A stretch of DNA of 55,040 nucleotides from Clostridium guangxiense. GTDB taxonomy: Bacteria > Bacillota > Clostridia > Clostridiales > Clostridiaceae. Below, one piece after another: positions 1-8,061 of the stretch. Position numbers and translations under genes: made by a program. The DNA is taken from assembly GCF_021043395.1 (NCBI RefSeq), contig NZ_JAJNKE010000028.1, forward strand, positions 1 through 55,040. Reading direction: 5' to 3'. Numbering within the stretch: position 1 is the stretch's first letter; every line of letters starts with the position of its first letter. Below the pieces are notes generated by a model that saw nothing but the letters and a program-made list of their open reading frames with translations, made no database searches and was not told where the DNA came from.

Positions 1-397
1 TTTCGTAGAGAAGCGAAGGAAAATCCTCATTAACTTTTCATGTAAATGAAAAAGTTCACTTTTTAACAAGCAAAGCAGGTTAAAACCCTTCACTTTTTAC
101 CGAAGGTAAAAAAGTTAGTCTTTTAACTAGCAGAGCAAGTTAAAATCTTTCACTATAGTTGCTTCGCAATATTTATGAATTACGGTTAAAAATAAATTTA
201 ATGCGACAGCCCCTTTTATTTTTTGTAATGTTAATTAGAGTGCGCTAATGCTTAAATATAATGCTTTTGCTTCAATGTGATTTTTATTGAGAAGTATTAC
301 TTAGAAAGTTGTATTATTGACTAAAAATGTAAATTATACTAATATATAACTTATAAGTAAATATGCAGTAAAATTAAAGGGATAGGGTGATTTGAAT
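1..397. repeat. Gene-free left edge with repeated hairpin segments
   Basis: No credible gene is seen here. Positions about 50-105 and 115-160 are two diverged copies of one unit: each has a TTTTTAAC...GTTAAAA stem around AGCAAAGCA or AGCAGAGCA, followed by TTCACT. Near 160-220 come TTGCTTCGCAATATT and then GCGACAGCCCCTTTTATTTTTT. These match the right half of the inverted repeat at 26797-26904, so this looks like a diverged or truncated copy of that element, with a T-rich end that could terminate transcription entering from the left. Confidence 0.5.
317..345 (+). promoter_or_regulatory. Putative promoter of the GNAT-like gene
   Basis: TTGACT (317-322) is followed after 17 bases by TAATAT (340-345), which resembles a vegetative sigma-A promoter with a good -35 and a weaker -10 (4 of 6). 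It lies about 50 bases before the start codon at 398. A TATACT at 335-340 is a better hexamer but only 12 bases from the -35, so the exact -10 is uncertain. Confidence 0.4.
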
Positions 398-754
398 ATG
401 TGTAACATAAGAGTTGCAAATTTAGAAGATGAAAATCAATTGATAAATTTAGTTAAAGCTGGATTAGATACTGATAAGGTTAAGAAAACGGCAAGACAGG
501 TGGTACATGATTTTTTTAATGATACAAAGTATGAGATTTTTGTAATTGAGGAAGCAAATTCTCTTAAAGGTTTTGGAAGTCTTGAATTTAAAAGAGAACC
601 TGGAGAAGATGAAATTGCAGAATTGGTTATGATGAATGTTAATGACGATTTAAAGGAAAAGGGATATCAAAATAAGTTAATTAATTATATTGAAAAGTAT
701 GCACGGGAAACAGGGGTTAGAGAGATATACTTAAGACCATGGAAGTTTAGATAA
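398..754 (+). CDS. GNAT-like N-acetyltransferase-type protein
   Basis: A 118-residue protein that looks like a short GNAT-fold acetyltransferase. The N-terminus (IRVANLEDENQLINL) resembles the first strand and helix of GNATs, a central pair of strands follows (YEIFVIEE, GFGSLEF), and the C-terminal part (KGYQNKLINYIEKYARETGVREIYL) corresponds to the acetyl-CoA-binding helix and the next strand. The usual R/Q-x-x-G-x-G/A loop appears only as KEKGYQNK, so CoA binding is plausible but not certain. The start at ATG 398 is preferred over TTG 392 because AGGGTGA (384-390) is at normal distance from it. It stands alone, with its own promoter-like site upstream and a hairpin downstream. The substrate cannot be told from sequence. 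Confidence 0.6.
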   Translation: MCNIRVANLEDENQLINLVKAGLDTDKVKKTARQVVHDFFNDTKYEIFVIEEANSLKGFGSLEFKREPGEDEIAELVMMNVNDDLKEKGYQNKLINYIEKYARETGVREIYLRPWKFR

Positions 755-765
755 TTAGTGCACAG

Positions 766-811
766 TTCACAATGCACAATGAAAGCCGATTTTTGCAGTG
801 TGCATTGTGAA
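766..811. repeat. Perfect 13-bp inverted repeat between convergent genes
   Basis: TTCACAATGCACA (766-778) pairs perfectly with TGTGCATTGTGAA (799-811). It lies between the GNAT-like gene and the convergent AEC carrier. It has no proper T tract on the plus strand. The short units (CACAGTTCAC, AATGCACAATG) resemble the tandem heptamers in the elements at 36994, 40615 and 44446, although the core differs. Confidence 0.6.
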
Positions 812-869
812 GTGAAAAAGTATTAATTGCGAGACAAATAATATATAAAATTTTAAAGTTCTATGTAGT

Positions 870-1793
870 TTATTGTAAATTAGTTATAATCCATATCATT
901 ATGAAGCTCAATATCATAGTTATATTACATAAAGTTCCAACGAGTTTTTTATCATAGTTAAATTGAACTGCATAAGGTATAACAGCCATACCAATGGGGA
1001 GTATTAAACCTATGAGAATTGTATATCTAAATGTTAAATTAAACGGTAAAACAAAAAATAAAATGATTCCAATTACTAGTCCAAAGCTGTATCTTACAAA
1101 TAATATCTTTGCTATGCTTTTGTAGTATATTTTATCTATAGAAAAGTTTAGGCATACTCCAAGAAGCAAAAGTGATAGTGGCATATTTGCCTTTGATATT
1201 ATTTTACAAATACTTATAACCGGAGAAGGAAAATGAAGACCGGATAAGTTTATTAGTAAGGCAATTATGTAAGACATAAGTGGTAAAGAGGCAAAAGATT
1301 TTTTTGTGATTTCTTTTATTCCGATATTAGCTTCTGAAGTTGAAAAAAGTGATGCAATTATATAACAAAATACGAATATTGGTATAGAATTTCCAATATC
1401 AAACATGCCTATATACTTTAAGCCTGGTTTACCAAATATTGCTTCAATAATTGGATATGCAAATAAGCCTACGTTAAAGCCAGGGACTACCATTGATAAA
1501 GCACCTCTTACATTTTGCGGAGCTTTTCTGAAAATAAACACTCCTAAAAATGACATAGCAAGTCCATAAATAGCACCTATTATTGTAAGTATTATTAAGG
1601 AAGAATCTAGTTTCATTGAGTTAAAGGTATCAATAATTAATGCAGGAAGTGTTACATTAAACAAAATTCTTGCCATACCATCGCCATCAGCTTCTTTTAT
1701 TAAACCAAATCTTTTAAGTATATAACTCAATGTTATTATTATTACAAAAGAGATAAATTGATAATTCACACTACTAATTCTAAACACATCCAA
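870..1793 (-). CDS. AEC-family (auxin efflux carrier-like) transporter
   Basis: A 307-residue, very hydrophobic protein with about ten membrane segments, typical in length for the AEC (Mem_trans) family of the BART superfamily, which exports or exchanges small organic anions such as malate or malonate. Family features seen are the N-terminal half with FGLIKEADGDGMARILFNVT followed by LPALII, and the second part with GALSMVVPGFNVGLFAYPI, where the NxG..FAYP segment is characteristic. The start is uncertain. The longest reading begins at TTG 1793 without a good ribosome-binding site, and GTG at 1787 or 1769 are alternatives. It is a single gene, convergent with the GNAT-like gene and divergent from the nucleoside operon. 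The substrate cannot be inferred. Confidence 0.8.
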   Translation of the reverse strand: MDVFRISSVNYQFISFVIIITLSYILKRFGLIKEADGDGMARILFNVTLPALIIDTFNSMKLDSSLIILTIIGAIYGLAMSFLGVFIFRKAPQNVRGALSMVVPGFNVGLFAYPIIEAIFGKPGLKYIGMFDIGNSIPIFVFCYIIASLFSTSEANIGIKEITKKSFASLPLMSYIIALLINLSGLHFPSPVISICKIISKANMPLSLLLLGVCLNFSIDKIYYKSIAKILFVRYSFGLVIGIILFFVLPFNLTFRYTILIGLILPIGMAVIPYAVQFNYDKKLVGTLCNITMILSFIMIWIITNLQ

Positions 1794-2125
1794 TCTTGAG
1801 TATATAAGAGTTAATACTTAGATAAGTTTATCATATGAGGATGAGGAACTTCAACATATGATTTAGTATATAAATAAAATTTTTTATAATAAAAGGATGT
1901 ATAAACATTAACTGGTCACAACACGAACAAAAAATTAAAAAAATAAAAAAATGTATGTTATTTTTTTATGATATCTGGTATAATATACACTGACATTAAA
2001 AAATGTGCAAAGATTTAAAGGCTTTATTGTGTATTTTGAATAAAAATGCTGGAATTTATGTTGTACATTTTTGAAATGGTGAACATTATATAATTAACGA
2101 ATTTTATTGTTAAGGAGGAAATCTA
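1794..2125 (+). promoter_or_regulatory. Intergenic region with extended -10 promoter and ~135-nt leader
   Basis: This region separates the divergent AEC carrier and nucleoside operon. TGGTATAAT at 1976-1984 is a strong extended -10 element pointing into the operon; the matching -35 is poor. Transcription from about 1991 would leave a leader of roughly 135 nt before the GTG start at 2126. The leader ends in a weak stem (TTAACGA...TTGTTAA) just ahead of AAGGAGG. I looked for the conserved purine-riboswitch core and did not find it. Confidence 0.5.
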
Positions 2126-3040
2126 GTGAAGAAACCAATTTTCATAGATTATAATATTGGTTTTGATAATATTATTTTTATTTTAAGTGCCATTTTTATA
2201 AGGGGCATCAGTTTAGATACTATTAATATAAATATATCACGTGACGTAAAATTAATAGATATTAACAATATTGTTAACTTGACAAAATTGTCTGATAAGA
2301 ATATTAAGCTTATATTTGAAAAAAATAGTCCTATAATAAATTCAAATAAAGATGAAGATAGGGTTAATGAAGAAGTATTAGATTTTATAAGAAAGATTGA
2401 TTATCAAATTGAAGATTCACCTAAAATTATGCTTAGGAAATTAAAGGAAAGTCATAAGAAGGCAAGTATTATTTCAACAGGAAACTTAAGTAATATAGCT
2501 AAAATGTTTTTATCATGTCCAGAGATTAAAAAGAACATAAATAAAATAGTAGTCGTAGGTGGCGCAATTTATGGTGGAAATTGTACTCCTTGTGCTGAAA
2601 AAAATATTTTTTCAGATGCGTACGCAGCAGACATTGTTTTTAATTCAGGAGTTCCTATAATTATGTGTGGACTAGATGTAACTGAAAAAACACATCTAAG
2701 TAACGAAGAAATTAATGAATTATTAGAATGTATAAGGTCATCTACAAATAAATATATTACAGATTATATTAAAAATGAATTAATTTGTTTTTTTGAAAGC
2801 TTAAAAATATCTGATAAGTCTCTTGCGAATTTGTGTGGTGTTATATATGCAAGTAATCCAGATATCTTTAAATTTGATAAGTGTTCAGTTTCTGTTGAAA
2901 CTGGAGGAGAATTTACATATGGGTGCACTGTAGTTGATATTAATCATGTACTGCAAGAAACTAGAAATGTGGATGTTGTTTATTCTTTAGACATTAAAAA
3001 GTTTGTTTTCATATTAAAAAATTTTTTAAGTAATATGTAA
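2126..3040 (+). CDS. Degenerate nucleoside hydrolase (IUNH) paralogue, probably not catalytic
   Basis: A 304-residue protein collinear with the nucleoside hydrolase encoded next to it. The catalytic calcium site has decayed. Where the neighbour has DTDPGIDD, this protein has DYNIGFDN (residues 8-15), losing two of the four aspartates. The later TPAAEFN...ADPEAA segment is TPCAEKN...SDAYAA, and the MHDPFA histidine motif near the end is replaced by LCGVIYA. The fold-supporting stretches VVGGAIYGGN and GLDVT are kept. Translation starts at GTG 2126 behind AAGGAGG. It is the first gene of the operon, 24 bases ahead of the intact paralogue. Likely a non-catalytic binding or regulatory subunit, or a recent loss-of-function copy; the long intact frame argues for selection. 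Confidence 0.8.
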   Translation: MKKPIFIDYNIGFDNIIFILSAIFIRGISLDTININISRDVKLIDINNIVNLTKLSDKNIKLIFEKNSPIINSNKDEDRVNEEVLDFIRKIDYQIEDSPKIMLRKLKESHKKASIISTGNLSNIAKMFLSCPEIKKNINKIVVVGGAIYGGNCTPCAEKNIFSDAYAADIVFNSGVPIIMCGLDVTEKTHLSNEEINELLECIRSSTNKYITDYIKNELICFFESLKISDKSLANLCGVIYASNPDIFKFDKCSVSVETGGEFTYGCTVVDINHVLQETRNVDVVYSLDIKKFVFILKNFLSNM

Positions 3041-3064
3041 TTTGATTTTATGGAGAGATGAATA

Positions 3065-3982
3065 GTGAAAATACCTATTATTATAGATACGGATCCTGGA
3101 ATTGATGATGCCATAGCAATACTCATGGCATTTGCAGCAAAAAATATTGATATTAAGGCAATAACGACTGTAGTTGGAAATGTAGAACTTGAAAAGACCA
3201 CTGTTAATGCGCTAAAGCTTGTTGAATTTTCGGGACTTGATATAAAAGTTGCGAGAGGTTCTGAGAAGCACATTAGGAGAGAACATTTTTCGGCAGAATG
3301 GTATCATGGAGTTTCTGGACTTGGTAATTTGAAATTTCCAGATCCTAAAATGAAGGTTTATGAGAAAAATGCATATGACACTATATATGAAGAAGCATGT
3401 AAATGCAAAGGAAAGTTAAAGCTTGTTTGCCTTGCACCACTTACAAATATTGCATCAACTATACTAATATATCCTGACATAGTTAATAAAATAGATAGTA
3501 TTGTACTTATGGGTGGAGCAATAAATGGAGGCAATGACACCCCAGCGGCAGAATTTAATATGTATGCTGATCCAGAAGCTGCAAGAATAGTTTTTAATTC
3601 TAAAATACCAGTTACAATGGTTGGCTTAGATGTCACAAATAGAGCTTTGCTATATAAGAATGAAATTGAAGAAATAGATAAAGCTAATAACAAAATGGCA
3701 AAGTTAGTAGCCAAAATAGCAACTAGAATATATGAAAATTGTGCTAAATTTAATGTAGAAGGAGCTGCAATGCATGATCCATTTGCTATGGGATATGTAA
3801 TTGACAGCAGCATTATGAAATATAAAAGTTTTCATGTAGATGTTGAAGCAAGCAGTGAATTAACTAGGGGGAAAACTATCGTAGATGTAAATAACCTACT
3901 TAATAAGCCCACAAATGTTAATGTAGGTGTGGATTTAGATAGGGATGCGTTTGTTTCAATGTTAAAAGAACTTTTTATATAA
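3065..3982 (+). CDS. Inosine-uridine preferring nucleoside hydrolase
   Basis: A 305-residue member of the IUNH family, cytoplasmic calcium-dependent enzymes that split ribonucleosides into ribose and free base. The diagnostic N-terminal DTDPGIDDAIA motif (residues 8-18) is intact. So are LMGGAINGGNDTPAAEFN, ADPEAA, VGLDVTN and the HDPFA motif carrying the catalytic histidine. Length is normal for the family. The GTG start at 3065 follows GGAGAG at proper distance. It sits between a degenerate paralogue and a BMP lipoprotein/ABC nucleoside transporter, so it probably acts on nucleosides brought in by that transporter. Purine versus pyrimidine preference cannot be set from sequence alone. Confidence 0.9.
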   Translation: MKIPIIIDTDPGIDDAIAILMAFAAKNIDIKAITTVVGNVELEKTTVNALKLVEFSGLDIKVARGSEKHIRREHFSAEWYHGVSGLGNLKFPDPKMKVYEKNAYDTIYEEACKCKGKLKLVCLAPLTNIASTILIYPDIVNKIDSIVLMGGAINGGNDTPAAEFNMYADPEAARIVFNSKIPVTMVGLDVTNRALLYKNEIEEIDKANNKMAKLVAKIATRIYENCAKFNVEGAAMHDPFAMGYVIDSSIMKYKSFHVDVEASSELTRGKTIVDVNNLLNKPTNVNVGVDLDRDAFVSMLKELFI

Positions 3983-3985
3983 ATA

Positions 3986-4144
3986 AGGCATCTTCAAAAA
4001 AATAATAGGTTCATCTAGCGGCTAATTTTGCGTAATATTTCGTCAACTGAACCCGCTAAGACTCCTAGTATTAACGGAACCAGTTTCCTTGTATTACACA
4101 AAATTATCTCGCAACATGGACTTATTATTTTCTTTCAGATGCCT
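3986..4144. repeat. Long imperfect inverted repeat (about 50-bp arms)
   Basis: The left arm (3986-4036) begins AGGCATCTTCAAAAAAATAA and the right arm (4093-4144) ends with its complement, finishing TTTCAGATGCCT. The arms pair over about 50 bases with a few mismatches, including GCGTAAT against ATTACAC. Inside, GGTTCATCTAGCGG can pair with the GAACCCGCTAAG segment. It lies between the nucleoside hydrolase and the lipoprotein gene of the same operon. There is no T tract right after it, so it is more likely an RNA-processing or stability hairpin, or a small mobile palindrome, than a simple terminator. Confidence 0.7.
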
Positions 4145-4170
4145 AAATTAATTTTATCGGAGGTAATATA

Positions 4171-5232
4171 ATGTTTAAAAAAGCAGCAGCAATTGTTTTA
4201 TCATTAACACTAGTATCAAGCTTAATGGTAGGATGTGGAAGTACTAATGCTTCTAAAAGTGGTACTAGTACAACAAAGAAAATTAAAGTTGGGTTAACTA
4301 CTAGTGAAGGTGGATTAAATGATAAATCCTTTAACCAATCAGCTAATACTGGAATAGAAAAAGCTAGGAAAGAGTTAGGTGTAGATTACAAGGCAGTAGA
4401 ATCTATGAAAAAAGATGATTTTCAACCAAATCTTCAAGCCTTAATTAGCAATAATTCAGATCTTATTTTTGGTATTGGATTTCAAATGGGAGACGATTTA
4501 GATGCTATAGCTAAAAAGAATCCTAACAAGAAATTTGCAATAGTTGATACAGTTGTAAATGAAAAAAATGTAGTTTCACTTGTATTTAGAGAGCAAGAAG
4601 GTTCATTTTTAATGGGTGTTATTGCCGGAAAAATGACAAAATCAAATAAGATAGGTTTTGTTGGTGGAATGAATATTGATTCAATAAATAAATTTGCTGC
4701 TGGATATATTGCTGGAGCAAGAACTGTAAATCCTAAAATACAAGTAGAAGAAAAGTACGTAAACAGTTATACAGACACTAATATGGCTGAAGAAATAGCT
4801 AAGACTTTATACAATGATGGTTGTGACATTGTTTATCATGCAGCTGGCGGTAGTGGTGTTGGAGTTTTCAAGGCAGCAAAAGAAATGACTTCGCAAAGCA
4901 AACAGTTATGGGCAATTGGAGTTGATATGGATCAAGCTGAGACAGTTCCACAATATTCAGATGTAATACTTACAAGTATGGTAAAGAGAGTTGACAACGC
5001 TACATATCAAGTTGTTAAAGATCTTACTAAAGGAAAATTCGAAGGTGGAAAAACAGAGTACTTTGGTCTTAAAGAAAGCGGAGTTGATATAGCACCTTCT
5101 TCAAAGAAACACGTACCAGCTGATATATTAACTTTAGTTGACAAATATAAAGATGCAATAAAAACTGGAAAGATAAAAGTTCCAGATACAATTAAAGATG
5201 CTAATGCGTTTAAGGCTGAAGCATTAAAATAA
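4171..5232 (+). CDS. BMP-family nucleoside-binding lipoprotein (PnrA-like)
   Basis: A 353-residue extracytoplasmic solute-binding lipoprotein of the basic membrane protein (BMP/PnrA/TmpC) family, the substrate receptor of purine-nucleoside ABC importers. A lipoprotein signal peptide with lipobox LMVGC places the acylated cysteine at residue 22. Family stretches include VGLTTSEGGLNDKSFNQSA, GIGFQMGDDLDAIAKKNP, FREQEGSFLMGVIAG, and GGMNIDSINKFAAGYIAGA. Near the end, VDMDQAE and ILTSMVKRVD also match. The ATG start follows GGAGG. It lies downstream of the nucleoside hydrolases and upstream of the matching ABC genes; a hairpin after the gene probably reduces read-through, so the receptor is made in excess. 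Confidence 0.93.
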   Translation: MFKKAAAIVLSLTLVSSLMVGCGSTNASKSGTSTTKKIKVGLTTSEGGLNDKSFNQSANTGIEKARKELGVDYKAVESMKKDDFQPNLQALISNNSDLIFGIGFQMGDDLDAIAKKNPNKKFAIVDTVVNEKNVVSLVFREQEGSFLMGVIAGKMTKSNKIGFVGGMNIDSINKFAAGYIAGARTVNPKIQVEEKYVNSYTDTNMAEEIAKTLYNDGCDIVYHAAGGSGVGVFKAAKEMTSQSKQLWAIGVDMDQAETVPQYSDVILTSMVKRVDNATYQVVKDLTKGKFEGGKTEYFGLKESGVDIAPSSKKHVPADILTLVDKYKDAIKTGKIKVPDTIKDANAFKAEALK

Positions 5233-5260
5233 ATTGAATTTACTTTTGTTATAAATAAAT

Positions 5261-5296
5261 ATCATTGATTCTTTTTAAAGAATCAATGATTTTATA
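5261..5296 (+). terminator. Hairpin terminator or attenuator between receptor and ABC genes
   Basis: Positions 5261-5290 form a perfect palindrome: ATCATTGATTCTTT (5261-5274) pairs with AAAGAATCAATGAT (5277-5290), and a short T-rich stretch (TTTTATAAT) follows. Placed between the binding-protein gene and the ATPase gene, it fits a partial terminator that keeps receptor mRNA more abundant than transporter mRNA. Confidence 0.75.
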
Positions 5297-5330
5297 ATAT
5301 AGTAAAAAAGTTCTTTTAGGAGGACAAGTA

Positions 5331-6857
5331 ATGGAAAAAATTATAGAAATGAAAGAAATAACAAAAATATTTCCTGGAATCATTGCTAATAATAAAGTTA
5401 ATTTTGACTTACTTCAAGGAGAAACACATGTACTTTTGGGAGAAAATGGTGCTGGAAAAACTACACTTATGAATGTACTCTATGGTCTATATCAACCGGA
5501 AAGTGGAGAAATATACATACAAGGTACAAGCACAAAAATTAATACACCTCATGCTGCAATTAAACTTGGAATAGGAATGGTTCATCAGCATTTTATGCTA
5601 ATAAATAATTTCACTGTAGCTGAAAATATTATCTTAGGCATGGAACCTAAAAAAGGACTAAAAATAGATATGAAATCGGCTATTCTTGAAGTTGAAAAAT
5701 TATCTAAGGCATATGGTTTTAATGTAAATGCCAAGGATAAGATAGAAGATTTATCTGTAGGACAGCAGCAAAAGGTTGAAATTTTAAAGGCTCTTTATAG
5801 AAAAGCAAGGGTATTAATATTAGATGAACCTACAGCAGTTTTAACACCTCAAGAAATAGAAGAACTTGCAAATATAATTAGCATGCTTAAAAAAGAAGGC
5901 AAATCATTCATTCTCATAACACATAAGCTTAAAGAAGTTATGAATATGAGTGACAGAATAACAATAATTAGGCGTGGAGAGGTTATCAAAACTTTAAACA
6001 CTAAAGGCACTAATATAGATGAACTTGCGGAAATGATGGTTGGTAGAAAAGTTAATCTTAAGGTAAATAAAAGCAATAAAGAAGCTGGAGAAGCTATACT
6101 TGAAATAAATAAGCTTAATGCCGAAGATGAAAGAGGAGTAAAAGTTGTTAAAGATGTGGATTTAACAGTTAAAAGCGGTGAAATATTTGGTATAGCTGGT
6201 GTAGATGGTAATGGTCAAAGTGAACTAATTGATATTTTAACAGGACTTAGGAAAGCACAAAGCGGAAGTATAAAACTAAATGGTAAGGAAGTAACAGGAA
6301 GAAGCACAAGAGAAATAATGGATGAGGGTGTAGGACATATTCCAGAAGATAGACATAAGAGAGGTTTGGTTTTAAAATTTTCACTATTTGAAAATAGTAT
6401 TTTAGGGCTACAAAACAATAAAGCTTTTAAAAATAAATTCTTTTTAAATTATAAGAAAATAAAAGAACATTGCAGAAGTTTAATAAAACAATTTGATGTA
6501 AGAACTCCTAGTGAGGAGGTAACAGCAGCATCTCTATCTGGTGGAAATCAGCAAAAATTAATTATTGCCAGGGAAATTTTTAAACAGCCGTCACTTTTAA
6601 TAGCAGCTCAACCTACGCGTGGACTAGATGTTGGAGCTATAGAATACATTCATAAGCAGTTGGTCTCTGAGAGAGAAAATGGAAAAGCGGTACTACTTGT
6701 TTCACTTGAACTCGATGAAATTTTGAGCTTATCTGATAGAATAGGCGTTATGTATGATGGGAAAATTGTAGCAGTGCTAGAAAACAAGGGCGTAGATGAA
6801 AAGACATTGGGAATTCTCATGGCTGGCGGAAGTATTAATAAAGATAAAACACTTTGA
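5331..6857 (+). CDS. Nucleoside ABC transporter, duplicated ATP-binding protein (NupA/YufO-like)
   Basis: A 508-residue protein with two fused ABC ATPase domains, the arrangement used by sugar (RbsA-type) and nucleoside (NupA-type) importers. The first domain has Walker A GENGAGKTT (37-45), Q-loop MVHQHFM, signature LSVGQQQKVEIL and Walker B VLILDEPTAVL. The second has a divergent Walker A, GVDGNGQSE, signature LSGGNQQKLIIAREI and a Walker B where LIAAQPTRGLD replaces the acidic D-E pair. Degeneration of the second site is usual in this family. The start at ATG 5331 follows AGGAGG. With the BMP lipoprotein before it and two permeases after it, it powers nucleoside uptake at the cytoplasmic membrane face. 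Confidence 0.93.
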   Translation: MEKIIEMKEITKIFPGIIANNKVNFDLLQGETHVLLGENGAGKTTLMNVLYGLYQPESGEIYIQGTSTKINTPHAAIKLGIGMVHQHFMLINNFTVAENIILGMEPKKGLKIDMKSAILEVEKLSKAYGFNVNAKDKIEDLSVGQQQKVEILKALYRKARVLILDEPTAVLTPQEIEELANIISMLKKEGKSFILITHKLKEVMNMSDRITIIRRGEVIKTLNTKGTNIDELAEMMVGRKVNLKVNKSNKEAGEAILEINKLNAEDERGVKVVKDVDLTVKSGEIFGIAGVDGNGQSELIDILTGLRKAQSGSIKLNGKEVTGRSTREIMDEGVGHIPEDRHKRGLVLKFSLFENSILGLQNNKAFKNKFFLNYKKIKEHCRSLIKQFDVRTPSEEVTAASLSGGNQQKLIIAREIFKQPSLLIAAQPTRGLDVGAIEYIHKQLVSERENGKAVLLVSLELDEILSLSDRIGVMYDGKIVAVLENKGVDEKTLGILMAGGSINKDKTL

Positions 6858-6860
6858 AAC

Positions 6861-6920
6861 TTGAAATTTATTTGTACCAAAATGTTGATTTCTAGATATT
6901 ATGGTGCACATAAATTTCAA
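6861..6920. repeat. Intra-operon stem-loop (20-bp arms)
   Basis: TTGAAATTTATTTGTACCAA (6861-6880) pairs with ATGGTGCACATAAATTTCAA (6901-6920) at roughly 17 of 20 positions. The structure lies between ATPase and permease genes, with no T tract. It is probably an mRNA stability or processing hairpin. Confidence 0.6.
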
Positions 6921-6960
6921 TAGTTGAATTGGTTTATCTATAAATAGGAGTTGAATACAT

Positions 6961-8058
6961 TTGAGTGAGATTGATGTTAAAGGTAAAATGAAAAATTCAA
7001 AAATAAAAGATAGTTTAAATGCGTTATTGTTTCCACTTATTTCAGTATTTCTTTCATTATTTATAGCTGTTTTTTTTGTAATGTGGGCAAAAAAATATTC
7101 AATAACAGACTATTTTACTGCACTATCTGATTTAATGTCTATTATTGTATCATCAAGCTTTGGAAGTACACAGCAGATACTTGATACATCTGTTTATGTT
7201 GTGCCGCTTATTTTTACAGGTCTTGCTAATGCCATAGCAAATAGATGCGGATTATTCAACATTGGTGCAGAAGGTCAGTTCACAATGGGATTTCTTGCCG
7301 CATCACTTCTTGGACTAATACCTGGCTTAAGTGTGTGGATACATGTTCCACTTGTAATAATAGGTGGACTACTAGTTGGAGGTTTGTGGGCTTCTCTTCC
7401 AGGATATTTAAAAGCTAAGTTTGGAATAAATGAGGTTATCAACACTATAATGATGAACTATATTGCCATGTATGTTGTAAATATGGTTATAATGGAAACA
7501 CATTTTGGTGTAAAGAATAAAGCTTGTACTCCTATAATACAGGAAAGTGCTCAATTGTTTAGATTTATTTCTGACAGTAGAGCTAACATTGGAATTATAT
7601 TTGCTTTAATAGCTGTAGTATTAGTATATCTTTTAATGTCTAAAACTACTTTGGGATATGAAATAAGAGCAGTTGGAATCAATCCTTTTGCAGCAGAGTA
7701 TGGTGGAATAAATATAAAAAGCAAAATGATTTTAGCTATGTTTATTTCAGGTGCAGTTTCGGGAATTGGTGGAGCACTTCATTTGTCAGGAACAATGTAT
7801 CAAAGCAGTAGCATGACAAGTTTTATAGGATATGGTTTTGATGGTATCGCAGTTGCTCTTCTTGCAAAAAATAATCCTATAGGATGTATACCAGCGGCTA
7901 TTTTATTTGGAGTACTTGAAAATAGTTCAAGGGTACTTCAGCTTAACAATATACCTAAAGAAGTTGTATCCTTAATTGAAGCAATAATAATAATATTTGT
8001 TTCAACTGACTATGTTTTGAAATACATAAAAAGGAAAAAGGAAATAAAAGGGGTGTAG
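6961..8058 (+). CDS. Nucleoside ABC transporter permease 1 (NupB/YufP-like)
   Basis: A 365-residue membrane protein of the BPD_transp_2 class (RbsC/NupB type), with an N-terminal membrane segment and about nine further helices. Family features are ANAIANRCGLFNIGAEGQFTMG, KFGINEVINTIMMNYIA in the EAA-like coupling region, and the RAVGINPFAAEYGGINI loop thought to contact the ATPase. Translation probably starts at TTG 6961, ten bases after AGGAG; no better start exists nearby. It pairs with the shorter second permease three bases downstream to form the heterodimeric membrane channel for nucleosides. Confidence 0.9.
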   Translation: MSEIDVKGKMKNSKIKDSLNALLFPLISVFLSLFIAVFFVMWAKKYSITDYFTALSDLMSIIVSSSFGSTQQILDTSVYVVPLIFTGLANAIANRCGLFNIGAEGQFTMGFLAASLLGLIPGLSVWIHVPLVIIGGLLVGGLWASLPGYLKAKFGINEVINTIMMNYIAMYVVNMVIMETHFGVKNKACTPIIQESAQLFRFISDSRANIGIIFALIAVVLVYLLMSKTTLGYEIRAVGINPFAAEYGGINIKSKMILAMFISGAVSGIGGALHLSGTMYQSSSMTSFIGYGFDGIAVALLAKNNPIGCIPAAILFGVLENSSRVLQLNNIPKEVVSLIEAIIIIFVSTDYVLKYIKRKKEIKGV

Positions 8059-8061
8059 AAG

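Noticed and set aside
1985-2125. Purine riboswitch before the nucleoside operon
   Set aside because: The conserved junction sequences of the purine aptamer are not present in the leader.
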